A stretch of 43,684 nucleotides of DNA. It comes from Actinomycetes bacterium. GTDB lineage: Bacteria > Actinomycetota > Acidimicrobiia > Acidimicrobiales > Bog-793. This document shows, piece by piece, positions 25,093 through 34,089 of this stretch; the stretch's first letter is position 1, and each line of letters opens with the position of its first letter. The translations under genes and the position numbers were made by a program. The notes beneath the pieces were generated by a model. It was not told the DNA's origin, did no database searches, and was given only the letters and a program-made list of their open reading frames with translations. Where the stretch lies: positions 1 to 43,684 of the forward strand of contig JAKBAA010000023.1 of NCBI GenBank assembly GCA_021809425.1, written 5' to 3'.

Positions 25093-26065
25093 CGCCCTCC
25101 TCGAGCTGCGCGGCGTGCGCATCGGGATGCGCGAGCGGCGCCGCCAGCGCGAGATCGTGCGCGGGGTCGACCTCGCCGTGGCCGTCGGCGAGAAGCTCGG
25201 GATCGTCGGCGAGAGCGGCTCGGGCAAGACCCTGACGGCGCTGTCGGTGCTCGGCCTGCTGCCGAGCCCGCCGCTCCGGCTGCTCGCCGGCCGGATCACC
25301 TACGACGGCCGCCTGCTCAACGAGCTCGACGACAAGGCGCTCGCCGCCGTCCGTGGCGCCGAGATCGCCATGGTCTACCAGGACCCGATGACCTCGCTGA
25401 ACCCGCTCCTGCGCATCCGCACCCAGATCACCGAGACCCTGCGCGCCCACGGCGCCGACCGGGCAGAAGCGGCCGAGCGCACCCGCCAGGTGCTCGGCCA
25501 GGTCGGCCTCGCCGACCCGGAGCGGGTGGAGCGGGCCTTCCCGCACGAGCTGTCCGGCGGGATGCTCCAGCGGGTGATGATCGCCATGGCGCTCGCCGGC
25601 TCGCCGCGGGTGCTCATCGCCGACGAGCCGACCACGGCGCTCGACGTGACGATCCAGCAGCAGATCCTGGAGCTCGTCGAGGACCTGCAGGTGCGCACGG
25701 GCATGGCGGTCGTCTGGGTCACCCACGACCTCGGCGTCGTCGCCCGCCTCGTCGACCGGGTGGCGGTGATGTACGCCGGGCGGGTGGTCGAGGAGGCGGC
25801 CACGGCCGACCTGTTCGCCCGCCCGAGCCATCCCTACACGGCAGCCCTGCTCGGGTCGCTTCCCCAGACGAGCACCGGGCATCGCGACCGGCTCACCCAG
25901 ATCGGCGGGACGCCGCCCGACCCGACGCGCCTCGCGGCGGGCTGCCCGTTCCGGTGGCGCTGCCCGTACGCCTTCGACCGCTGCACCGAGGAGGAGCCAC
26001 CCCTGCTCGAGCGGGGAAGCTCGCGGGCGGCTTGCTGGAAGGAGCCGGCGGCGTGGGCGAGGTGA
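25085..26065 (+). CDS. Peptide ABC transporter ATP-binding protein (DppD/OppD-type)
   Basis: A 326-residue ATPase. Walker A GESGSGKT, signature LSGGMLQRV, Walker B VLIADEPTTALD and H-loop WVTHD are intact. The C-terminal oligopeptide-transport domain carries CPFRWRCPYAFDRC and a later AACW; four cysteines at these places bind an iron-sulfur cluster in some homologues. GTG 25085 overlaps the end of anmK by 8 bp. It works as a heterodimer with the ATPase encoded next. Confidence 0.93.
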   Translation: MADALLELRGVRIGMRERRRQREIVRGVDLAVAVGEKLGIVGESGSGKTLTALSVLGLLPSPPLRLLAGRITYDGRLLNELDDKALAAVRGAEIAMVYQDPMTSLNPLLRIRTQITETLRAHGADRAEAAERTRQVLGQVGLADPERVERAFPHELSGGMLQRVMIAMALAGSPRVLIADEPTTALDVTIQQQILELVEDLQVRTGMAVVWVTHDLGVVARLVDRVAVMYAGRVVEEAATADLFARPSHPYTAALLGSLPQTSTGHRDRLTQIGGTPPDPTRLAAGCPFRWRCPYAFDRCTEEEPPLLERGSSRAACWKEPAAWAR

Positions 26066-27054
26066 TCCTGCGGGCGAGCCAGGTGACGAAGGAGTACCGG
26101 AGCCGCCGCGGCCCGCTCGTGCGGGCGCTGCGCGGCGTGTCCATCGCCGTCGAGGCCGGCCGGACGCTCGGCATCGTGGGGGAGAGCGGCTGCGGCAAGT
26201 CGACGCTCGCCCGCCTCCTCGTCGGGCTCGAGCCGGCCACCTCCGGCACCGTCGAGCTGCTCGGGCGGCCCGTCGCCCCGCCGAGGGGCGGCCGTTCGCC
26301 GTTCGCCCGGACGGTCCAGCTCGTCTTCCAGGACCCGTTCTCGTCGCTCGACCCCCGGCTCACCGTCGTGTCGGCGCTCGCCGAGGTGCTCAAGGTGCAC
26401 GGCCTTGCCACCTCCAGGGAGGCCCGCCGGGCGCGGGCGGCGGCGCTGCTCGAGATGGTGGCGCTCGGGCCGCGCTTTCTTGACCGCTACCCCCACGAGC
26501 TGTCCGGCGGCCAGGCCCAGCGCGTGGCCATCGCCCGGGCGCTCGCCGTCGAGCCCCGCCTGCTCGTCCTCGACGAGCCGACCTCGGCGCTCGACGTGTC
26601 GGTGCGCGCCGAGGTCATGAACCTGCTGGTCCGCCTCCAGGACGAGCTCGGGCTGTCGTACGTGTTCATCAGCCACGACCTCGCCATGGTCCGCCACCTG
26701 AGCGACGAGATCGCCGTCATGTACCTCGGGGCGGTCGTCGAGCAGGGCCCGTACGGACCGGTGCTCGAGTCGTCGCTCCACCCCTACACGGCGGCACTCG
26801 CCGCTGCCGTCCCGGTGCCTGATACTACACGTCACGTGCATCGAGACGGCCGCCCGCCGGGAAGCGAGGCGCCGCCGCTCACCGGCGAGCCGCCGGCCGG
26901 CTGCCCGTACCACCCGCGCTGCGCCCTGGCCGAGCCCGTCTGCACGACCGTGCGGCCGACCCTCGACGAGCTGTTGCCGGGCCACCTCGCCGCCTGCCAC
27001 GTCGCCGCCCGGCGGGTCGCCGTGGCGCCTGGGGCGCCCCCGGTGCCGGGGTGA
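26053..27054 (+). CDS. Peptide ABC transporter ATP-binding protein (DppF/OppF-type)
   Basis: A 333-residue ATPase with Walker A GESGCGKST, signature LSGGQAQRV, Walker B LLVLDEPTSALD and H-loop ISHD. The C-terminal domain has CPYHPRCALAEPVC and AACH, again the four-cysteine pattern. GTG 26053 is preceded 8 nt upstream by AAGGAG; GTG 26062, which overlaps the preceding stop as GTGA, is an alternative. The last gene of the importer operon; it ends 9 bp from the convergent SIS-domain gene. Confidence 0.93.
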   Translation: MGEVILRASQVTKEYRSRRGPLVRALRGVSIAVEAGRTLGIVGESGCGKSTLARLLVGLEPATSGTVELLGRPVAPPRGGRSPFARTVQLVFQDPFSSLDPRLTVVSALAEVLKVHGLATSREARRARAAALLEMVALGPRFLDRYPHELSGGQAQRVAIARALAVEPRLLVLDEPTSALDVSVRAEVMNLLVRLQDELGLSYVFISHDLAMVRHLSDEIAVMYLGAVVEQGPYGPVLESSLHPYTAALAAAVPVPDTTRHVHRDGRPPGSEAPPLTGEPPAGCPYHPRCALAEPVCTTVRPTLDELLPGHLAACHVAARRVAVAPGAPPVPG

Positions 27055-27063
27055 GCGCCGGGG

Positions 27064-28113
27064 TCAGGTACGGGTGACCTTGCTCAGCCCTGCCGGGCGG
27101 TCCGGGTCGAGGCCGCGGGCGAGGGCCACGTCGACGGCGAGCTGCTGACCGCGCACGGCGTGCACCAGGGCCGCCACCGACTCCTCGACCGCCGGGACGC
27201 GCAGGGCGGCATCGGGCTTCAGGCGGGCGAGGTCGCTTCCGCAGGCCACGATGGCCGAGCCCCGACGCCGCATCACCTCTGCCAGCGCCTCGCCATCGGC
27301 CCGCGTCGGGCCGGCGCCGAGGTGGCACAGCGCCGCCGTCTCGGCGCCGCTCGCCGCGATCGGCCCGTGCAGGAAGTCGGCGTTGGCGTACCCCTCGACC
27401 GGCAGCAGGGCGGCCTCGCGCAGCTTCAAGGCCGACTCGAGGGCGGCGCAGTAGAGGTAGCCGCGGCCGAGGTGCACGCTCGGCTGGCCCTTTGCGAGGA
27501 GGGTGGCGGCCTCGGCTGCCGCGTTGCGGTCGTCGAGCAGGGCGTCGACGAGCGCCGGCATCGCCTCGAGCGTTCCCGGGCGCCACGGCGCCTCGCCGAG
27601 CAGCTCGGCCAGGAGCGCCAGCGCCAGGAGCGTCGCCGTGTACGTCTTCGTCGCCGGGACCGCCCGCTCGTCGCCGGCCTCGAGGCCGACGACGGTGTCG
27701 GCGGCGAGCGCCAGCGACGACCGGTCGTCGTTCGTGATCGCCACCGCCCGGGCACCGAGCGGGCGGGTCGCCTCGAGCACCTCGGTGATCTCGGTCGTCT
27801 CGCCCGACTGGCTGACCGCGATCACGAGCCACCCGTCGAGGCTCGTGCGGCACCCGTACCGGGTGAACAGGCTGTTTGCCGACAGCGCCGCCGGGCGGCC
27901 GAGGGCGGCTTCGAGCACGTAGCGACCGTAGGTGGCGGCGTTGTCCGACGAGCCGCGCGCCGCCAGCAGCACGCCGGCGACGGGCCGGCGGCGAAGCGGG
28001 GCGAGCTCGGCGGCGAGCGCCGTGCGCCGGGAGAGCAGTCCCTCGAGCACCGCCGGCTGCTCGGCCATGTCGGCGTCGATGCTCGACGCCGGGACCTTGC
28101 TCGTCGCCACCAC
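27064..28113 (-). CDS. SIS-domain protein, candidate GlcN-6-phosphate deaminase (GlmS isomerase-domain-like)
   Basis: A 349-residue protein with two SIS domains and no glutaminase domain. SIS 1 holds AARGSSDNAATYGRYVLE and VIAVSQSGETTEITEVLE; SIS 2 holds HLGRGYLYCAALESALKLREA and ANADFLHGPIAA. The tail DPDRPAGLSKVTRT matches the closing segment of GlmS isomerase domains. Stand-alone proteins of this type include NagB-II/AgaS-like deaminases, which turn GlcN-6-P into fructose-6-P and ammonia. That would be the step after NagA, and no NagB of the classical fold is present here. Start GTG 28113 (or 28110) after AGGAGG; a TAGGAT -10 candidate is at plus 28193-28198. Other sugar-phosphate isomerase roles remain possible. 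Confidence 0.8.
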   Translation of the reverse strand: MVATSKVPASSIDADMAEQPAVLEGLLSRRTALAAELAPLRRRPVAGVLLAARGSSDNAATYGRYVLEAALGRPAALSANSLFTRYGCRTSLDGWLVIAVSQSGETTEITEVLEATRPLGARAVAITNDDRSSLALAADTVVGLEAGDERAVPATKTYTATLLALALLAELLGEAPWRPGTLEAMPALVDALLDDRNAAAEAATLLAKGQPSVHLGRGYLYCAALESALKLREAALLPVEGYANADFLHGPIAASGAETAALCHLGAGPTRADGEALAEVMRRRGSAIVACGSDLARLKPDAALRVPAVEESVAALVHAVRGQQLAVDVALARGLDPDRPAGLSKVTRT

Positions 28114-28195
28114 CGCTTCGACCTCCTGGACGCTCGACGGTGCCGCGCCGGGAAGGCCGGGAACGGCCGGAAGGCGCCGGTGCGGCCCCCCGATC

Positions 28196-29131
28196 CTACC
28201 GGTCTGGGCCGGTGCCGCCTTCCGGGCCCGTGCCGCCTTCCGGGCCCGTGCCGGCCTCGCCGGCTGCCCCGTCGCCGTCCTCGTAGATGCTGTGGACGGT
28301 CGGGGAGCGGGCGAGCGCGACGAGGCCGGTCACGGCCACGGCGGCCGCCACGACCTCGGCGGCGAGGTAGCCGCCGGCGAGGCGGACCTGCTCGTCGAAG
28401 GCGGTGTCGCCGACGAGGACGGCCAGGATGGGCTCGAGCACGGCCACGAACGGCATCGAGAAGGCCAGCGGACCGGCCTGGTAGGCGCTCTGCGACACGA
28501 CGAGCGCGGCGATGCCGGTGGCAACGAGGAGGTAGGGCTGCCACGAGGCGAACGCCGCTGCGCCGTGGCGGCCGATCCCGTAGGCGGTCGCCTTCGTCAG
28601 CACGGCGAGCAGGCCGAAGGCGATCCCGGCGGCGGAGCCGAGCAGCATGGCCTTGCGGGGTCCCCTGGCGCCGGCGGCGAGGGCGACGAGCACGGCGTCG
28701 GCCGCCCCGATCGGCACGAGCACGGCGATCCAGGTGCGCATGCCCGGGTCGGCGGTTCCCTTTGCCGGCGAGGCCACGAGCAGGAAGCCGGCGACCCCGG
28801 CGAGCACGGCGACGATGGCGGCGCCGTCGCGCCAGGTCGGCCGGCGGCGCCGGCGGACCATGGCGAGCGGGATGGCAAGCGCCAGCTCGGTGGCCACCAC
28901 CGGCTGGACCACGGCCACCGGGCCGAGCGCCAGCGCGACCGCCTGGAGCCCGTAGCCGGCGAGCAGCAGCCCGACGCCCGCCAGCCACCTCGGCCGGCGG
29001 AGCAGCGCGAGCAGGAGGCGGAGCCGAAGCGAGTCGTTCGACGAGATGGTCTGCGCCGCCTCCTGCTGCAGGACGGCGGCGCCGGCAAAGCTGCACGCGG
29101 CGAGCAAGGCGGCAACGATCGACCCGGTCAT
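28196..29131 (-). CDS. EamA/DMT-superfamily membrane transporter
   Basis: A 311-residue protein with about nine to ten membrane segments, starting MTGSIVAALLAACSFAGAAVLQQEAAQ. The internal duplication and loops such as GPVAVVQPVVATELALAIPLA and PFVAVLEPILAVLVGDTAFDE resemble DMT-family permeases. The substrate is unknown. The C-terminal tail is hydrophilic and ends with a repeated GTGPEG. ATG 29131 has GAGGAGGAG upstream. The SIS-domain gene follows on the same strand after 82 bp, so read-through is possible. Confidence 0.8.
   Translation of the reverse strand: MTGSIVAALLAACSFAGAAVLQQEAAQTISSNDSLRLRLLLALLRRPRWLAGVGLLLAGYGLQAVALALGPVAVVQPVVATELALAIPLAMVRRRRRPTWRDGAAIVAVLAGVAGFLLVASPAKGTADPGMRTWIAVLVPIGAADAVLVALAAGARGPRKAMLLGSAAGIAFGLLAVLTKATAYGIGRHGAAAFASWQPYLLVATGIAALVVSQSAYQAGPLAFSMPFVAVLEPILAVLVGDTAFDEQVRLAGGYLAAEVVAAAVAVTGLVALARSPTVHSIYEDGDGAAGEAGTGPEGGTGPEGGTGPDR
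28213..28248. repeat. Two 18-bp direct repeats at the end of the DMT gene
   Basis: TGCCGCCTTCCGGGCCCG occurs at 28213-28230 and 28231-28248. On the coding strand it encodes the GTGPEG repeat of the C-terminal tail; the unit preserves the frame. Confidence 0.9.
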
Positions 29132-29321
29132 CGAGCGGACGCTCCTCCTCGTCGGTACCGCAGGCTCCCGGGAGGCGGCGCCCCCGGGCCGGGGGCGGCT
29201 CCCGTTCTGCGCCGCATCCGTCCGTCTACCTTCGGGCGACGGCGCCCGGCGCGCAAGGGGCCAAGGGAGTCTCCGGGGCCCCGTTGCCGGCGCCGCGGCC
29301 GCGGGACGATACTGGCCCGCG

Positions 29322-31529
29322 ATGCGGCCAGCATGGACCCGGTGGATCGTCCACCACCGGGTGGCCGTCCTGGCCTGCTGGGCGGTCCTTACCCTGCTCG
29401 GGGTGCTGGGCGCCCTCCGGCTTCCCGGCCTGCTCAGCACGTCGCTCGCCGTTCCGGGGACCGGCTCGGCCCGGGCCGACGCCGCCCTCGCACGCCACTT
29501 CGGCGAGCGCCCCGAAGGGACCTTCGCCGTGGTCTTCGTGACCGGTCACCCGTCGGGACGTGACCGGCACGCGCTCGCCGCCCGCCTCGAGCTGGCCGCG
29601 GCGGCCGTGCCGACGTCGACCGCCGGCCCGCTGCAGGCAGCGCCGGGGATCCTGTACGCCGAGATCACCACGCGCCTCGGGCTGCAGCGTGCCGCCAGCT
29701 ACACGCCGGCCCTCCGCCGGGCGCTCACCGGTGCCGGCCCGCCGGCCCTCGTCACCGGCCCTCCGGCCCTCCAGCACGACCTCGACCCGGTGCTCGCCGC
29801 CGACCTGCGTCACGGGGAGGCGATCGCCGTGCCGGTCGCCTTGCTCCTGCTCGTCGCCGTGCTCGGGGTCTCGGCGGCGCTCGTCGTCCCGCTCCTGTTC
29901 GCCGCTTGCACCATCTCGACGGCGGAGGCGGTCATCTTCCTGCTCGCCCACGAGCTCCCGATGGTCTCCTACGTGCCCAACGTCGTCGAGCTCGTGGGCC
30001 TCGGGCTGGCCGTCGACTACTCGCTGCTCGTCGTCCACCGCTTCCGTGAGGAGCTGGCGGGCGGACGCGACGTCGAGCAGGCCGTGGTGGTGACGGTGTC
30101 GACCGCCGGTCGCACCGTCCTGCTCTCGGGGGCCGCCGTGGCGGTCGGGCTCGCCCTCGTCGTGCTCGTGCCGGTACCGTTCGTGCGCTCGATGGGTGTC
30201 GCCGGCCTCGTCGTGCCGCTCGTCGCCATGGCGGCGGCCGTGACCCTCCAGCCGGCGCTGCTGTCGGTGCTCGGCCGCCGTGGTGTCGCCCGGCTCGCCA
30301 GCCGGCGGGCGGTCGCCGCGAGGCGGGCCGGGGACGACCCGGCGGGGGAGCGCGGCCGGCAGCTCGTGGGGTGGGTGCTCCGGCACCGGGTGGCCGTGCT
30401 GGCGACGACGACGGCGGTGCTGCTCGCCGCCGCCGTGCCGCTCGCGTGGCTGCGTCTCACCCCCGGCTCCACCTCGGAGGTGCCGGCCAGCACGAGCTCG
30501 GGACGGGGCCTCGTGCTGTTGCAGCGTGGTGTCGGCCGCGGCCTCGTCACCCCGATCGAGGTCGTGGTCGAGGCCACGTCCGGATCGACGCTGACGCCGG
30601 CGGTGTCCGCGGCCGTGCTCCGCCTGGCGCGCGCCCTCGGGCAGGACCCGGAGGTGTTCGCCGTCGCCATCGGCACCCGGCCGCCGTACGTCGACCGCTC
30701 CGGCCGGTACCGCCGCCTCGTGGTCATCGGTCGCCACGGCTTCGGGGCGGCGGCGACCCAGCAGCTCGTCGGGCGGCTCCGCCACCGGCTGATCCCGGCC
30801 GCCCGCTTCCCTCCCGCGGTCGAGGTGCTCGTCGGGGGCGCCCCGGCCCAGGGGGTCGACTTCCTGGCGCGCGTCTACGGGGCGTTCCCCTGGGTCGTCC
30901 TGGCCGCCCTGGCGCTCGCCTACGGGTTGCTCGCCGTCGCCGTCCGCTCGCTCGTCGCCCCGGCCGTGTCGGTGGCGCTCACCGTGCTGTCCCTCGCCGC
31001 CAGCTACGGCCTGCTCGTCCTCGTCTTCCGCTTCGGCCTCGGTGCCGACCTGCTCGGCCGGTACCGGGAGCCCCAGATCGAGGGCTGGATCCCCGTCTTC
31101 CTGTTCGCCACGCTGTTCAGCCTGTCGATGGACTACCAGGTGTTCCTCCTCACGCGGATCCACGAGGCCTGGACCGCCGGGCGTGGTGCCACGGGGTCGG
31201 TCGCCGAGGGGCTCCAGCGGACGGGGCGGGTGGTGAGCGCGGCGGCGGCGATCATGGTGGTGTCCTTCGCCGGGCTCGTCGCCGGCCGGGTGCCCGGCCT
31301 GCAGGAGCTCGGGACGGGGCTCGCCCTCGGTGTGCTGCTCGACGCCACCGTCGTCCGCCTGCTGCTCATGCCGAGCCTTCTGGCGCTCCTCGGCGAGCGC
31401 ACCTGGTGGCGGCCGTCGCCACGTGCCGCCACCGGGACACGGCGACACCCCGCCGCGCGCCGTGGTCGGGCGGCGGGGCGTCGCACGGTGGTGGCCGGGT
31501 TGGCGAGGGTGGTCAGGGCACGACGGTGA
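29322..31529 (+). CDS. MmpL/RND-family exporter
   Basis: A 735-residue membrane protein with two MMPL domains. Each half has a large extracytoplasmic loop after helix 1 and a cluster of helices: VELVGLGLAVDYSLLVVHRFREEL in the first half and LFSLSMDYQVFLLTRIHEAW in the second are the paired family motifs with the proton-relay Asp-Tyr. Members export lipids, siderophores or toxic compounds; the cargo is unknown. ATG 29322 follows a GATACT hexamer by 8 nt, a weak leaderless fit. The 3' end overlaps the convergent secreted-protein gene by 17 bp. Confidence 0.9.
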   Translation: MRPAWTRWIVHHRVAVLACWAVLTLLGVLGALRLPGLLSTSLAVPGTGSARADAALARHFGERPEGTFAVVFVTGHPSGRDRHALAARLELAAAAVPTSTAGPLQAAPGILYAEITTRLGLQRAASYTPALRRALTGAGPPALVTGPPALQHDLDPVLAADLRHGEAIAVPVALLLLVAVLGVSAALVVPLLFAACTISTAEAVIFLLAHELPMVSYVPNVVELVGLGLAVDYSLLVVHRFREELAGGRDVEQAVVVTVSTAGRTVLLSGAAVAVGLALVVLVPVPFVRSMGVAGLVVPLVAMAAAVTLQPALLSVLGRRGVARLASRRAVAARRAGDDPAGERGRQLVGWVLRHRVAVLATTTAVLLAAAVPLAWLRLTPGSTSEVPASTSSGRGLVLLQRGVGRGLVTPIEVVVEATSGSTLTPAVSAAVLRLARALGQDPEVFAVAIGTRPPYVDRSGRYRRLVVIGRHGFGAAATQQLVGRLRHRLIPAARFPPAVEVLVGGAPAQGVDFLARVYGAFPWVVLAALALAYGLLAVAVRSLVAPAVSVALTVLSLAASYGLLVLVFRFGLGADLLGRYREPQIEGWIPVFLFATLFSLSMDYQVFLLTRIHEAWTAGRGATGSVAEGLQRTGRVVSAAAAIMVVSFAGLVAGRVPGLQELGTGLALGVLLDATVVRLLLMPSLLALLGERTWWRPSPRAATGTRRHPAARRGRAAGRRTVVAGLARVVRARR

Positions 31530-33114
31530 TCGCCAGCCGGATCGCCGGCAGCTGGTAGCCGAGGGCCAGCCCGGGGTCGTCGCTGGCGTAGGTGAGGATC
31601 GGCACCATGCCGTAGGGGGTGTTCGGGAACGACGGCTGCTGGGTGTAGAGCTCGGGGTAGATGTCGATGAGGTGCGTGCCCGGGCCGCCGGTGGCGTGCA
31701 GCTGGAGCACGACGTCGCCGTTCGAGTTGAAGCCGCAGCCGTAGCCGATGAAGCTGTTGTCGTAGTCCACGGCGACCGTGTTGTCGAGCTGGGTCCAGCC
31801 GACGCCCTTCAGGTGCACGGTGAACGCCTCGCCCTGGTGCAGCACCAGCTGCGACACGCCCCGGCCGACGACGCTCTCCTTCACGTAGAAGGGGACCTGC
31901 CCGACCGTCTGTCCGCCCTGGACGAGCTGCACGACGTGCCAGCCGCCGAGGCCGTCCGGGATGTGGATGCGCGCCGTGAGCGTCCCGTCCGAGGGCGTCG
32001 CCATCCCGAGCGGATCGGACACGAAGCTCCAGCAGGTGCTCGTGCAGTTGACCCGGCTGCCGACGACGGTCGACCAGACGAGCTGGACGGGTGCCGCCGA
32101 GGTGAGCCCTGACGCCGTCACGACGTCGGAGCTGTGGACGGCACCGCTCGTCGACGCCAGGGCCACCCGAGCGCCGACTGCCTTGGACAGTCCGCTCGCC
32201 TGCAGGGTCGTCCGTGCGCTCACCGTCGGGGTGACGTGCCGGGGCCAGTCGATCGACGGCCGGGGCCGGCCGCCGTCCTTCGTGACCTCGAAGCCGACCG
32301 TCCCACCGAGGGCGAACGGCAGGGGCGACTGCTGGATGTTGAGGTACAGCGGCCCGACGGCGTCGCCCACCTCGATCGTGTGCGGTCCGACCGGGCCGGC
32401 GGCACGGATGACGGCGACGGCGGTGCCGCGTGTCCAGTTGGCCGTCATCTCGCCGACGAAGTGGTTGTCCCACAGCAGCGAGGCGCCGCCCTCGTAGAGA
32501 GAGGCGCCGAGACCGCTGTAGGTGACGGTGATCGGGGTCCCGACCGGGCCGCGGCGCGGCGTGACGGTGACGGACCGCTCGACCACGAAGCCGCCGTGGG
32601 CGTCCTCGGCCCCGCCGACGACGGCATAGAGGTCGTGCACCCCGCCCCAGTCGTGCGGCGCCGTCAGCTTCACGCTGAACGACCCACCGGCGTCGGTCGT
32701 CGCCGTGGCCAGCACGACGGCGAGCTTCGTGGCCGACCGGCCGAGGTAGTTGACCGAGTCCGGCTCCGGGTCGGCCACCCAGGTGACGTCGGCCGTCGAC
32801 CAGGTGAGCTGGACGGCGGCGTCCGCCGGGAGATGGGCACCGGTCACGGTGAACGGCGTGCCGGCCACCCCCTCCTCGGGGGAGACCTGGAGGACGCCCA
32901 TGGACGGGCTCGGCTGGGCCGCTGCGGCGAGCGGCCCGGGGAGCGGCGCCACGCCGGGTAGCGAGGGTGGGGGCAGTGCCAGGCCGGCCGGGGTCGTCGA
33001 CGTGCTGGTCGGGTCGGCCCCGGCCGGCGCCGCGACGACGGAGGCGGCGAGCAGGGCCGCCGCCAGCGCGACGAGCCGTGCCCCGTGCCGGCCGATCCTC
33101 GGGTGCGGCCTCAT
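31513..33114 (-). CDS. Secreted protein with IPT/Ig-like repeats, function unknown
   Basis: A 533-residue exported protein. Residues 1-42 form a signal peptide (RIGRHGARLVALAAALLAASV, cleaved after AGA). The mature part has several beta-sandwich segments such as PEEGVAGTPFTVTGAHLPA and RRGPVGTPITVTYSGLGAS, which resemble IPT/TIG or Ig-like domains, each starting with a Gly-Thr-Pro strand. No membrane anchor is visible, so it is probably secreted or wall-attached. ATG 33114 follows AGAGGAG at a good distance. It is third in a row of three secreted-protein genes. Confidence 0.75.
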   Translation of the reverse strand: MRPHPRIGRHGARLVALAAALLAASVVAAPAGADPTSTSTTPAGLALPPPSLPGVAPLPGPLAAAAQPSPSMGVLQVSPEEGVAGTPFTVTGAHLPADAAVQLTWSTADVTWVADPEPDSVNYLGRSATKLAVVLATATTDAGGSFSVKLTAPHDWGGVHDLYAVVGGAEDAHGGFVVERSVTVTPRRGPVGTPITVTYSGLGASLYEGGASLLWDNHFVGEMTANWTRGTAVAVIRAAGPVGPHTIEVGDAVGPLYLNIQQSPLPFALGGTVGFEVTKDGGRPRPSIDWPRHVTPTVSARTTLQASGLSKAVGARVALASTSGAVHSSDVVTASGLTSAAPVQLVWSTVVGSRVNCTSTCWSFVSDPLGMATPSDGTLTARIHIPDGLGGWHVVQLVQGGQTVGQVPFYVKESVVGRGVSQLVLHQGEAFTVHLKGVGWTQLDNTVAVDYDNSFIGYGCGFNSNGDVVLQLHATGGPGTHLIDIYPELYTQQPSFPNTPYGMVPILTYASDDPGLALGYQLPAIRLAITVVP

Positions 33115-33152
33115 CTGCAGCTCCTCTCGCACGGTGCGCATCGGTCTGGTCC

Positions 33153-34028
33153 CTAGCTCGCCGGGACGATGGTCAGCATCGAGGACGGCGCCAGCCCCTG
33201 CTGGGAGAACTCGGCCGACTGCGACGGGATCCGCTTGCGGTGCTTCGTCGCCGGGATCGGCTGGGTGACGAACACCACCCGGAAGTTGACGACGCCGAGC
33301 GCGTAGCCCGTCGTCATCCACGGTGCCGACCAGAAGGCGCTGGCGCCGTGGGCACCGTAGGTCAGCTGCAGCCGTGGTGCGCCCGGGACGACGACGTAGG
33401 CGCTCTTCACGATCTGGGGGGTGAGCGGCACGCCGTCGAGGGAAAGGTCGTCGCCGTAGGCGCGGAACACGACCTGCTGGCCCTGGATGAACAGGTTGGT
33501 CATGGCGCAGGCGCCGGCCGGCTTCGGGTTGCCGCCGGAGCCCTCGACCGTGTCGACGTAAAGGGCGAGGTGGCGCGGGTGGTCGCCCTGGACCGGGGCA
33601 GCGACCGAGACCGGCTTCGAGGTTGCCGAGGCGAGACCGGGCGACGTGGCCGTCAGGGTGTAGCCGGTGCCGTAGGCGCTGATCGAGCACATGAAGCTGG
33701 CCACCCCGGCGCTGGCGCTGACCGGGTCCGTGAAGCACGACAACGTGGCGCCGGCCGTTCCGGTTCCGGCGGTGAGCGCCAGCTTCACCGCCGCCGTCGA
33801 CGTGGCGGCGACGTTGCCCCCGGCGTCCTCGACCGACACCGCCACGGCGAACGTGCCGCTCTGCGCAGTGGTGACGGCGGATCCGGGCGGCTGGGTCGTC
33901 ACGACCAGCTGGGTGGCCGGTCCGGCGGTTGCGGCGCCCGCCACCGCTCCCGTGCCGATGGTGCCAGCCCCGGCGAGGGCCGCCACCGCCAGGATCCCGG
34001 TGGCTGCTCGGTTCACGTGCTTGCGCAT
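33153..34028 (-). CDS. Secreted protein with a bacterial Ig-like domain, function unknown
   Basis: A 291-residue exported protein. The signal peptide is MRKHVNRAATGILAVAALAGA and onward, cleaved near AGAATAG. Residues 37-145 (GPATQLVVTTQPPGSAVTTA, then GGNVAATSTAAVKLALTAG) resemble Ig-like repeats of surface adhesins, with one cysteine pair. The C-terminal half (HPRHLALYVDTVEG onward) is unrecognised. ATG 34028 follows GGAGATGAGG. It lies 38 bp upstream of the IPT-repeat gene in the same direction. Confidence 0.75.
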   Translation of the reverse strand: MRKHVNRAATGILAVAALAGAGTIGTGAVAGAATAGPATQLVVTTQPPGSAVTTAQSGTFAVAVSVEDAGGNVAATSTAAVKLALTAGTGTAGATLSCFTDPVSASAGVASFMCSISAYGTGYTLTATSPGLASATSKPVSVAAPVQGDHPRHLALYVDTVEGSGGNPKPAGACAMTNLFIQGQQVVFRAYGDDLSLDGVPLTPQIVKSAYVVVPGAPRLQLTYGAHGASAFWSAPWMTTGYALGVVNFRVVFVTQPIPATKHRKRIPSQSAEFSQQGLAPSSMLTIVPAS

Positions 34029-34089
34029 GTCCTCATCTCCTGTTCTGCTGCCTAGGTCCCCCTCCGCGCCCTCACCCCCGGGGATCGCC

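Noticed and set aside
27055-28195. SIS-domain gene as glmS (glutamine-dependent GlcN-6-P synthase)
   Set aside because: The N-terminal glutaminase domain with its catalytic cysteine is absent, so it cannot be a complete GlmS.
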